A DNA stretch of 32,681 nucleotides. Source: Candidatus Zhuqueibacterota bacterium (GTDB taxonomy: Bacteria > Zhuqueibacterota > Zhuqueibacteria > Zhuqueibacterales > Geothermadaptataceae). This document shows positions 10,734-17,599 of this stretch, piece after piece; within the stretch, counting starts at the first letter, position 1; each line of letters begins with the position of its first letter. A program made the translations under genes and the position numbers. The stretch is taken from positions 1 to 32,681 of the forward strand of contig JAUZRQ010000134.1 in assembly GCA_030950365.1 (NCBI GenBank), in the 5' to 3' direction. The notes beneath the pieces are model-generated. The model was given only the letters and a program-made list of their open reading frames with translations. It made no database searches and was not told where the DNA came from.

Positions 10734-10783
10734 GTTTGGGTCATTGGCACAGCTAAGCACACAATCGATTCAATAAATTTTTC

Positions 10784-10812
10784 TTGACAATGCAGTTTTT
10801 TATTTTTTAAAT
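10784..10812 (+). promoter_or_regulatory. Candidate sigma70-like promoter in the 527-bp gap
   Basis: A perfect TTGACA (10784-10789) is followed after 17 nt by TTAAAT (10807-10812), in AT-rich DNA just downstream of the glycosidase gene. Transcription from here would run through two stem-loops and reach the first SPOR gene about 440 nt later. Either a long structured leader or a separate small RNA could result. The call rests on consensus matching only. Confidence 0.4.
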
Positions 10813-10935
10813 AGTTAAAAAGCCATTTCATCATGCCTATCTCCAATCGCTTTTTACCGTAGCAGCCAATTTTCAATTCATTGGAAGCGTTGTTAATTAT
10901 TCAGCCTTGCCTAAAATTTCGATATTTGTTTTGAC

Positions 10936-11046
10936 ATTCCGGTTCTGATAACTGGCGGATACTGGAATCTCTTTCGCCAGCCTGAACCGGAATATGAGAT
11001 TTCGGCATTTCAGCGGCGCCCATTGGGTCGCAACTGAAAGCCCGAA
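10936..11046 (+). other. Two adjacent stem-loops; structured RNA or palindromic element candidate
   Basis: The first hairpin has a perfect 10-bp outer stem (ATTCCGGTTC at 10936-10945 with GAACCGGAAT at 10984-10993) and an inner 6-bp stem (CTGGCG at 10952 with CGCCAG at 10975). The second, 7 nt later, pairs TTCGG (11001) with CCGAA (11042) and TTTCAG (11008) with CTGAAA (11034) around a 2x2 internal loop, and it has a further GCG/CGC plus CC/GG tip. Neither is followed by a T-tract. No coding frame explains them. Whether they act as RNA or as a DNA repeat is undecided. The remaining gap sequence (10813-10935 and 11047-11260) shows no gene. Confidence 0.4.
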
Positions 11047-11260
11047 TGACAAAGCTTGCTTCATGGTAGATGGTTGACGTAATTATCCATAGAAACAGAT
11101 ATCATAAATGCAATCTTTTTTTTGACGCTCATCACGTCTTTCATTCAGGCATCCCATGTAAACCAAATATACGCCAACTTAGGAGATGCTCCTGCTACCT
11201 TAATGGATTGTGAACAATAAAACCTTATTTTTTATAACAAAGCCAATAAGGAGGGGGGAC

Positions 11261-11779
11261 ATGTGTCTTTTTTCTTCTTGTTGTGACAAGCCCAAGCCGG
11301 AGGCCAAAGAGAAAAAGTGTTCCTGCCACCCGTGCTTGAAATGCATCCAGCTTCTAATCACATATGTGATTATCGCATTCATTGTGCTTTCCACCATTCA
11401 TGGGCTTGCTGTGGTGGGGTATTCTTTTATTTCTCCAGCGCCGCTGGATCAGGATTTTGAAACGGTTTATCGGGCGTTTGCCGGGCTCATCGGCGGTCTG
11501 CTCACCGGCGCTGGTGGAGGCAGGATATCCCCCGGAACGGCCCTTCCCGTGAAAACAATTGCGATCCTGATCGATTCATTTTCATCTCGAGAGCCCGCTT
11601 ATGCTCTGCGTTCCGAGCTCAGGCGAAAACGGTATTATGCTCAGGTAGTTGATTTCAATAATCGGTTCTACGTGGTTATTCAAGGAATCAGGTCTTTTCG
11701 TTTAGCGCAAAAATATGTGCGTGATTTGCGCAGAGATGGCTATAGAAAAGCCAGTATCATTATGGAAACGATTTCTTAG
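11261..11779 (+). CDS. Single-TM SPOR-like domain protein with Cys-rich N-terminus (cassette member 1)
   Basis: This 172-residue protein starts at an ATG preceded by an excellent AAGGAGG with 6-nt spacing; an upstream GTG at 11210 lacks this. The N-terminus is Cys-rich (C2, C7, C8, C20, C22, C25, C28) and is followed by one TM segment at about residues 29-55. After a Gly-rich linker, residues about 98-172 form a SPOR-like repeat: a beta strand (TIAILIDSF), a helix, then FYVVIQGIRSF, a helix and a final strand (ASIIME). SPOR domains bind denuded septal peptidoglycan, which places the C-terminal part in the periplasm. Two related SPOR proteins follow. The fold call is by pattern and is not certain. 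Confidence 0.78.
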   Translation: MCLFSSCCDKPKPEAKEKKCSCHPCLKCIQLLITYVIIAFIVLSTIHGLAVVGYSFISPAPLDQDFETVYRAFAGLIGGLLTGAGGGRISPGTALPVKTIAILIDSFSSREPAYALRSELRRKRYYAQVVDFNNRFYVVIQGIRSFRLAQKYVRDLRRDGYRKASIIMETIS

Positions 11780-11990
11780 AATACCTTATATCGATCGAGA
11801 ACTATCAAGTTGCAGTTTCGACTCGTCCTATTATCATCCTTTTTCAGCGAAAAATTCTTCTCACATGCTCTCCAACGTGTGCTTATAAATTTATAGCTCC
11901 TATTGCATTCCCACCGAATTTCCTTGCTTTTTTCTTTTTGATTTTTTAGCATTTATCAAGACCAACCTTTCACCCAAATCGGGGGGATGA

Positions 11991-12143
11991 ATGGCGGAAG
12001 AATGGAACGCAACCGTGAAACTTGTGAAGGGTCCACCAAAGCCCCCGCCAAAAAAGCCCGTTGACAAACTCATTGATTTTTTGTGTAAGTTCGGGCTTGG
12101 TTTACTGGTGTTCCTCTTTTGGAAGCAATGTTCCGGAGGCTGA
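11991..12143 (+). CDS. 50-residue small membrane protein in the SPOR cassette
   Basis: A short frame lies between the first and second SPOR genes. It starts at ATG 11991, 3 nt after a GGGGGGA run (11981-11987), a close-spaced but purine-rich site. The product begins MAEEWNATVK and has a Pro/Lys-rich middle (KGPPKPPPKKP). It ends in a short hydrophobic helix (about residues 31-44, CKFGLGLLVFLFW) with a QCSGG tail. The protein would be a tail-type single-span peptide. The KPPPKKP-then-TM layout and its place in the cassette make chance less likely, but there is no homology evidence. The 211-bp gap before it (11780-11990) shows no other gene. Confidence 0.5.
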   Translation: MAEEWNATVKLVKGPPKPPPKKPVDKLIDFLCKFGLGLLVFLFWKQCSGG

Positions 12144-12198
12144 GGAAAACGTGAGGAGGTGACAAACAGGAAGTTGAATCAAACGACAGGAAAGCACC

Positions 12199-12621
12199 GT
12201 GTGGGATAAGCTTGGCAAGGCCATCGCAAAGTTTCTGCAGTTCTCGTGGGAAGTCCTGAAGTGGGCCCTGATCATCGGCCTTGGGTATGTCATCTATGAA
12301 CTGGGCGGAATGGAAGGTACATGGCCAGACAAATTGAAAGCCATTCCGTCCATTATTTTACGGGAATACGCCGCGACCGGCGCTCGCGGCGCGCCCAATG
12401 TCAATTTCATGACCATTCTAATCGGCTCGTCCCGAAATGTTCAAACCGCACAGCGCCTGATGGATGATATGCGGCAAAAGCGGATCAGTGGGCGTATATT
12501 ATCACAAAAAGGACAGTACTACGTTATCACCGGCTCCTATGGTTCGCGCAGTCAGGCTGAAGCCGACCTCAAACGGATCCGGGACAAAGGCTTTTCCAGA
12601 GCCAAAATCATCACACCGTAA
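12199..12621 (+). CDS. Single-TM SPOR-like domain protein (cassette member 2)
   Basis: This 140-residue protein begins at GTG 12199, with CAGGAAAG a few nucleotides upstream. An amphipathic N-terminus (residues 1-17) leads into one TM segment (about 18-37, KWALIIGLGYVIYELGG). Residues about 68-140 are SPOR-like: FMTILIGSS, a helix, then QYYVITGSYGSRSQAEADL, with the final strand AKIITP. The C-terminal plan is the same as in the proteins on either side, so the three are probably diverged duplicates. A role at the division septum or envelope is what SPOR biochemistry would predict; no amidase or transglycosylase domain is attached. Confidence 0.78.
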   Translation: MWDKLGKAIAKFLQFSWEVLKWALIIGLGYVIYELGGMEGTWPDKLKAIPSIILREYAATGARGAPNVNFMTILIGSSRNVQTAQRLMDDMRQKRISGRILSQKGQYYVITGSYGSRSQAEADLKRIRDKGFSRAKIITP

Positions 12622-12676
12622 AATCCAGATCAGGCCCTTTTAATCAAGTGGCACCGTAGTCGAGAGGACATGGCCC

Positions 12677-13135
12677 GTGCCTCCGAGTGAAAAATCGGAC
12701 AAATTCTATCTCATTGTTGGCAAAATCGTCGTCTTCATTGCAAGATGGCTTTTTTATATCGCCCTGTTTTATATTGCCTTCATGATGGGCAGCAAGCAGG
12801 GTACCCTCAAAGAACGAGCCAAACAGGTCGAGTTCCCGAAAATCAAAATCATTTTTCCGGGAGCCAACCAGCCATCCGGTTCACCGCCGGACGAAAGCCC
12901 GAGCCCGGGCGCCTACCTCATCTGGGCGGGGAGTTTCGATAACTATAGCCATGCCGAAGCGCTGCTGGCCGAATTGCACAGCAAGCGCATCAACGGTTAC
13001 ATCAGCGAAGAAGCCGGCCAGTATCATGTGTATGTCGGAGAATTTCACTCCGAACACCGCGCCCAGGCGGTCCTGCAGCAGGTGCATCAGCAGGGCTTCG
13101 ATGAGGCTACCATCATCACCCCCGCTACCTTTTGA
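12677..13135 (+). CDS. Single-TM SPOR-like domain protein (cassette member 3)
   Basis: This 152-residue protein uses GTG 12677, with GAGAGGA about 8 nt upstream; an ATG at 12670 is out of frame and stops after six codons. One TM segment covers about residues 14-37 (rich in Phe, Ile and Tyr). It is followed by a charged and then Pro/Ser-rich linker (55-77) and a SPOR-like domain at about 78-149: AYLIWAGSFDNYSHAEALL, a helix, QYHVYVGEFHSEHRAQAVL, and the strand ATIITP. This is the most canonical SPOR of the three (GSF...A..L...YHVYVGxF). It converges with the endonuclease V gene, with only 12 bp between stops and no obvious terminator. Confidence 0.82.
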   Translation: MPPSEKSDKFYLIVGKIVVFIARWLFYIALFYIAFMMGSKQGTLKERAKQVEFPKIKIIFPGANQPSGSPPDESPSPGAYLIWAGSFDNYSHAEALLAELHSKRINGYISEEAGQYHVYVGEFHSEHRAQAVLQQVHQQGFDEATIITPATF

Positions 13136-13147
13136 CCGGTTACCGGC

Positions 13148-13846
13148 TTATTGAGGTTCTGTCACCTTTTTCTCCTGTTTCCGTCTTGCCTCATTGACCA
13201 GCAAGTGCGCCTGCCGCACCGGCTCGGGCAACCGGAAACGATCGGTCGCCTGCAGCACCAGCCGTACGCTGTCTTCCACACTAATCCAGTGACCGGGTGA
13301 AACGAACACCGGCTTAACTCCGCTACGCGTGCGCACCACCGCGCCGATAACCTCGCCGTGATACCTCAGCGGCGAGGAGGCCCCTTTCACTTTGCCAACG
13401 GGTTCATATTCACCGACCAGCCGGTTTTTGGCGCAGCCCGCCGTGGGCAACCGCAGCCAAAGTCCCATGTGACTGGCAATGCCCATCCCCCGCGGGTGCG
13501 CAATGCCCTGTCCGTCAAAAATCACAGCATCGGGCACCGTGTGGAGTTTTTCGAATGCGGCCAGCAGAGCTGGCCCTTCGCGGCAAGTCAATAGTCCGGG
13601 GATGTAAGGAAAATGCACCTCCGCCTCCACTGTGACAGTCTCGACCACCTGGAGGTCATCCAGTTTCATGACCACCACGCCGGCAAACGCCGTACGGCTT
13701 TCCCGACGGTAGGCTACATCCGCACCGGCGATCAGCCGTACGGAATGCCGCAAGGGCCGGATGATCACCTGCTGACGCAATTCCTGCTGCAGCCGAATCG
13801 CTTCTTGCGGCGTCAGGTCCCAGGCATGGAGTGGATGAATGATCAT
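13148..13846 (-). CDS. nfi: Endonuclease V (deoxyinosine 3'-endonuclease)
   Basis: The enzyme cleaves the second phosphodiester 3' to deoxyinosine to start repair of deaminated adenine. All family landmarks are present in the 232-residue product: D43 in AGADVAYR, the segment PYIPGLLTCREGPAL with E90, D111 in FDGQGIAHPRGMGIASHMG, and KNRLVGEYEP. D43/E90/D111 match the metal-binding triad known from Thermotoga maritima and E. coli. I start at ATG 13846; a TTG at 13867 seven codons earlier is also in frame but is a weak initiator with no ribosome site. It stands alone on the minus strand, divergent from yggX. Confidence 0.96.
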   Translation of the reverse strand: MIIHPLHAWDLTPQEAIRLQQELRQQVIIRPLRHSVRLIAGADVAYRRESRTAFAGVVVMKLDDLQVVETVTVEAEVHFPYIPGLLTCREGPALLAAFEKLHTVPDAVIFDGQGIAHPRGMGIASHMGLWLRLPTAGCAKNRLVGEYEPVGKVKGASSPLRYHGEVIGAVVRTRSGVKPVFVSPGHWISVEDSVRLVLQATDRFRLPEPVRQAHLLVNEARRKQEKKVTEPQ

Positions 13847-13959
13847 GGCATTGTTATTCTGAAGCAAATTGCTAAAACATCAGCATGCGTGGCCGTCAGG
13901 GCCGTTCTTGAATCCGCTAACCCGGTTGGCGCCGCAATTATTGTTAGGCGTGAGCCTCA

Positions 13960-14055
13960 TTGGGATCGTTAAATTGGGATCGTTGAAAAAAGTTTTTCAG
14001 TTTGCCTTCTTTTATCCCTCTTTCCCGGGCGACCTTCTTGCCAGGTTTAACCTGG
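13960..14055. promoter_or_regulatory. Cluster of small repeats/palindromes between nfi and yggX
   Basis: The 354-bp divergent gap has two direct copies of TTGGGATCGTT (13960-13970 and 13974-13984), an inverted repeat TGAAAAA-AG-TTTTTCA (13984-13999), and the palindrome CCAGGTT-T-AACCTGG (14041-14055). They lie in the space expected for operators of the divergent genes. No known regulator site is recognised. The stretch 14056-14200 is AT-rich and shows no gene. Confidence 0.3.
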
Positions 14056-14200
14056 TAAAAAGGTCAGGAGGAATAAATAAAAACTATAAACATGTTTTTT
14101 CTTGTGAAATTAATAAAATATTATTATTGTTTATGCAAATGAAATCGACGAAACGGCCGATGGTAACGGCTTTTGGAATCATAAATCCACAGAGGGCATT

Positions 14201-14482
14201 ATGGCAAGAACGGTATTTTGCGTCAAGCTTAAACAAGAGTTGGAAGGTCTGGATGAACCGCCCCAGCCGGGCGAACTGGGCCAACGCATTTTCGAGAACG
14301 TCTCCAAAGAAGCCTGGAAAATGTGGATACAGCATCAAATCATGCTCATCAACGAATATCGCCTGAATCTGGCCGATCCGAAAGCACAGGAATTTCTGGA
14401 TCAGCAAATGGAAGCCTATTTTTTTGGCGAAGGTGCAGAGCTGCCGCCCGGATACGTGCCACAGGCCCCTTCGAAAAAATGA
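14201..14482 (+). CDS. yggX: Fe(II) trafficking / oxidative damage protection protein YggX
   Basis: This 93-residue cytoplasmic protein helps protect and recycle iron-sulfur clusters under oxidative stress. It aligns along its whole length with enterobacterial YggX: it begins MARTVFC with the conserved C7, then [17 protein letters not shown], the [14 protein letters not shown] helix and a C-terminal GYVP. The size is typical. It sits divergent from nfi and just upstream of the ATP-grasp gene. YggX is best known from beta- and gammaproteobacteria, so its presence beside GWxTD genes could reflect transfer or simply wider distribution. Confidence 0.93.
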   Translation: MARTVFCVKLKQELEGLDEPPQPGELGQRIFENVSKEAWKMWIQHQIMLINEYRLNLADPKAQEFLDQQMEAYFFGEGAELPPGYVPQAPSKK

Positions 14483-14521
14483 TGCGTGAACCGCAACCGT
14501 GTTTTGGTCGAGCTGTTCCTG

Positions 14522-15787
14522 ATGCCTAAGTCGTCGAAGCGGATTCTCCTGTTTGCGCCGAAACACACCTATCGGTTGCACGATTTTCTGCAGGCCGCCC
14601 GCAAGCTGGGGATCGGGGTCGTGCTGGCCTCGGACCGGTGCAAGGTGCTGGCGGAGATGTATCCGCAAGAGAACGTCATCGCGGTCTCGTTCACGCATCC
14701 TGACCGCGCGGTGGCCAAAATTCAGGAGCAGCTCGAGGTTCGTTCCATCCACGCCGTTCTGGCCGCGGATGACGCCGCGGCCATTCCTGCGGCGAAAGTC
14801 GCCCGGGCTCTGAACCTGCCGTTCAATCACCCCGCGGCCATTCGCAAATCCCGCAACAAATTCATGTTCCGGCATGCCATGGTCAAAGCCGGTTTGCCGT
14901 CACCGGGATTCCGCCTGGCTGGCATCGAGCTTGAGCCGGAATCGCTGGCAACGGGAATGCGGTACCCTTGCGTGCTGAAACCGCTCATGTTGTCCGGCAG
15001 CCAGGGGGTCATCCGCGCCGACCATCCGGCCGAATTCATAGCGGCTTTCCGGCGTATTCGCCATTTATTGCAACAGCCCGAGATGGCCCACCCCTGCAAC
15101 CGCGCGTTTCGCTACCTTCTCATCGAAGATTACATCCCCGGGCAGGAATATGCCATCGAGGCGATTCTGACCCGCGGCCGGGTGCACCTGCTGGCTATTT
15201 TCGATAAGCCCGAGCCGCTGGAGGGGCCGTTTTTCGAAGAAACCATTTACGTAACGCCATCTCGGCTACCGGCTGACAGGCAGCGCAGGCTGAAAACCGA
15301 GCTCGAATCCGCCTGCCGCGTGCTGGGATTGCACCACGGCCCCATTCACGCCGAAGCGCGCATCAACGCGAACGGCATTTTTCTTCTGGAAATTGCGCCG
15401 CGCACCATTGGTGGGCTGTGCTCGCGCGCGCTCCGATTTGCCAGCGGTATGAGTCTGGAGGAGCTGGTGCTGCGGCATGCGCTGGGCGATTCACCGGCGA
15501 ATCTGTCGCTGCAGCGGCAGGCCAGCGGCGTGATGATGATCCCGATTCCGAAAAAAGGCGTTCTGAAACAGGTGCACGGCGTCGAACAGGCGCGCGCCGT
15601 ACCCGGCATTGTCGATGTGCAAATCACCTTCCCCCTCAACCACGAATTGATCCCGCTTCCCGAGGGCTCCAGCTATCTCGGCTTCCTGTTTGCGCGCGCG
15701 GAAACACCGGAAGCCGTGGTGGCCGCGCTGAGCTCCGCGCACGCCTACCTGCAATTCGACATCCTGCCGACTCTGGCGGTAGTGTAA
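14522..15787 (+). CDS. ATP-grasp domain ligase (amino-acid/peptide ligase-like)
   Basis: This 421-residue protein has the three-part ATP-grasp plan: a Rossmann-like pre-ATP domain (about 1-100, KRILLFAPKHTY), the ATP-grasp core with lysines in CVLKPLMLSGSQGV, LIEDYIPGQEYAIEAIL, and the Mg-binding segment GIFLLEIAPRTIGGLCSRAL. The C-terminal part (GMSLEELVLRHALG onward) resembles the tail of L-amino-acid ligases of the BacD type. Such enzymes join a carboxylate to an amine through an acyl phosphate; the substrates here are unknown. I start at ATG 14522; GTG 14486, directly after yggX, is possible but lacks a ribosome site. It converges with the radical-SAM selenoprotein gene at 5 bp, which suggests, but does not prove, a shared pathway. 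Confidence 0.85.
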   Translation: MPKSSKRILLFAPKHTYRLHDFLQAARKLGIGVVLASDRCKVLAEMYPQENVIAVSFTHPDRAVAKIQEQLEVRSIHAVLAADDAAAIPAAKVARALNLPFNHPAAIRKSRNKFMFRHAMVKAGLPSPGFRLAGIELEPESLATGMRYPCVLKPLMLSGSQGVIRADHPAEFIAAFRRIRHLLQQPEMAHPCNRAFRYLLIEDYIPGQEYAIEAILTRGRVHLLAIFDKPEPLEGPFFEETIYVTPSRLPADRQRRLKTELESACRVLGLHHGPIHAEARINANGIFLLEIAPRTIGGLCSRALRFASGMSLEELVLRHALGDSPANLSLQRQASGVMMIPIPKKGVLKQVHGVEQARAVPGIVDVQITFPLNHELIPLPEGSSYLGFLFARAETPEAVVAALSSAHAYLQFDILPTLAVV

Positions 15788-15792
15788 TTCAA

Positions 15793-17220
15793 CTAAATTC
15801 CCGGCACGGGATCGACTTCAGAGACCAACTGGTCTCGACGCGGCTCCGCTCAGCAGAACCAATCTTCGGTGAGCCGCGGTGGTGGGATATCCGGTTCCAG
15901 GACCACCGGCGCTTCTCGAAATTCCCCGTGGGCGTACTCGCTGGCGATGTCCCGAATGCGCGCGAAAATGGCCGCATTGGCGTGGCCGTCTGCCAGCATA
16001 CGTTCCACCGTGTCCCACACCCGTTGTTGCAGCTCGTCGGCTTCCGGCTCAGGATGATGCCATTCGTAGGAGAACTTTTCCTCATCGAACGCGCAGAGGT
16101 AGGGCGCCAGCTCGGGCAAATCGAGCAGCGGCGATTCCGGCGGCAGCAGCAACCGGATGCAGTACTGAATGGGATCGATGTTGGGCACAAGGCCGTTTTC
16201 GGCCACGAAATCCAGCAGCTCGATGAAATCCTGCACGCCGGTCCAGGGCGTAAACGGCATCAGCGATGGCCGCAGCACGATACCGGCCCGCTGCATGATG
16301 TCCAGCGCGGCTTCCACATCCACGCGCGTGTGACCCTTGTCCAGCAGCGCCAGGGTGCGATCCTGAATGCATTCCACTGCGGATACCACAAACAGGCAGC
16401 CAAGCCGTCGCAGTTCGGGCAAAAGTTCGCGGTATTCGAGAAGATGCTCGATTTTAGCGGTGAAATCGAACGTGAGCTCCGGCCAGCGGCGATGCAATTC
16501 CCGCACAATAGCCACGGAATGCCGCACGCCATTCAAAAAATCAGGATCGCCGAAGGTAATGTGGCGCGCCCCCATATCCACGAGCTGTTCAATATCGGCC
16601 AGCACCACCTCCCGCTGTACGATGCGCACGCGGCCGCTGTAGGCTGGGGTAATTGGGCAATGCTTGCACTTGTGCGCGCAGCCGCGGCTGGCTTCAACGT
16701 AGCCCACCCGATATAGCTCACCGCGGTAGCTCAGCCGGGTGTACTGATCCAGAGGCGGCAGCAGATGACGGGCAGGGCGCAGGAACCTCTGGCGGGGATA
16801 CAGGATCTGACCGCCGGTCTGCGTGACCACGCCCGGCACTTCATCGCGTCGGCCCGAAACCAGTGCTTTCAGCCATTGGATCAAAAAATGCTCGTATTCG
16901 CCGCCGATCACCGCATCGGCGATGGTATCCAGCAGGTAGCGCGCATTCAGGCCGGCGTACAGGCCGTAAAATACCCGATGCGCTTCGGGATTCAGGGATT
17001 TTACACGCCGCGCTACTTTCAGGCCAATGCGCAATGCGGTGTGCATGGGGGTGGAAATCGCCACCACATCGGCGTTTCGAACCAACGATTCGTCTAGCGG
17101 TTGTACAGCCAGATCAAGACAGTGCACCTCGTAGCCGGCCTCGAGCAAATACGCCGCTGGCGAGGCCAGATTGAACGGCTGATGACCGAGTTCGTATGTG
17201 GAAATCAGCAATATGGTCAT
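15793..17220 (-). CDS. CUAEP-tail B12/radical SAM selenoprotein (UGA read as Sec at codon 457)
   Basis: The conventional frame (15850-17220) encodes 456 residues: an N-terminal cobalamin-binding-like Rossmann domain (1-130) and a radical SAM core with the CX3CX2C cluster C181/C185/C188 (RGCAHKCKHC). It ends ...DWFC at TGA (15850-15852). The same frame then continues Ala-Glu-Pro-Arg-Arg and runs to TAG at 15793-15795, giving 475 residues with Sec457. Cys-Sec-Ala-Glu-Pro is the defining tail of the CUAEP/CCAEP-tail radical SAM family, where Cys can replace Sec. A hairpin starting 13 nt after UGA fits a bacterial SECIS. The ATG at 17220 has AAGGA 8 nt upstream. The reaction is unknown. The radical SAM call is near certain; Sec insertion is a strong inference. 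Confidence 0.88.
15821..15836 (-). ncRNA. SECIS-like hairpin downstream of the UGA (in-frame)
   Basis: On the minus strand GAGACC-AGUU-GGUCUC forms a perfect 6-bp stem with a 4-nt loop. The stem opens 13 nt after the UGA, and the loop G is about 21 nt from it, within the 16-37 nt window described for bacterial SECIS loops. The GU in the loop matches the type of contact made by SelB in fdhF SECIS. No T-tract follows on either strand, which argues against a terminator. Confidence 0.6.
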
Positions 17221-17412
17221 AATTCATCCTTTTGGCAAAAATCAATTGGACGTGTAGGTCAAAAGTCCGATTCTGGACAGGCCAAAACATAACAATTTGT
17301 TGGCAGGATTGCAATGGAATGTTGCAGCGGACTTGTTTTTGCACCGGAAAACTCTGTTTTTTTTGGGGGGGGGACAACCGCCAAGGGGGCAAAGGGAGCG
17401 GAGTAGACGTGC

Positions 17413-17480
17413 CACCGCTACGCGGTTTCATGGATGAGGTGTAACCTGAGGGCTACAAACATATCACCGCTACGCGGTTT
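17413..17480. repeat. Two copies of a hairpin repeat (CACCGCTACGCGGTTT)
   Basis: CACCGCTACGCGGTTT occurs at 17413-17428 and again at 17465-17480. Each copy folds on itself (ACCGC-TAC-GCGGT), and they are separated by 36 bp containing GTAACCTGAGGGCTACAAACAT. This looks like a dispersed intergenic element. The 379-bp gap between the radical SAM and DUF3108-like genes holds these copies plus a T8/G9 homopolymer run at about 17348-17364; no gene is visible in it. Confidence 0.6.
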
Positions 17481-17599
17481 TTCTTGCCGCGATCGATCCC
17501 ACACGGTCTTTGCCCCTGTGTTAACACATGTTGTTTCGCTGGAAAGAAACACCGTCGAAGATGGTATTGGATAAATTTTCTTCATCTTCTTCGGATGGT

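Noticed and set aside
10922-10963. Second TTGACA (10931) as promoter
   Set aside because: No -10-like hexamer at 16-18 nt; the nearest, GATACT, is 21 nt away, and the element is part of the hairpin.
15821-15836. Hairpin as a bidirectional terminator for the convergent genes
   Set aside because: No T-tract on either side, and it lies within the extended CUAEP frame at SECIS distance; the recoding reading explains more.
15418-16716. 432-codon plus-strand open frame
   Set aside because: It overlaps the ATP-grasp end and is antisense to the radical SAM gene; composition is Arg/His/Gln-rich, a typical GC-rich shadow.
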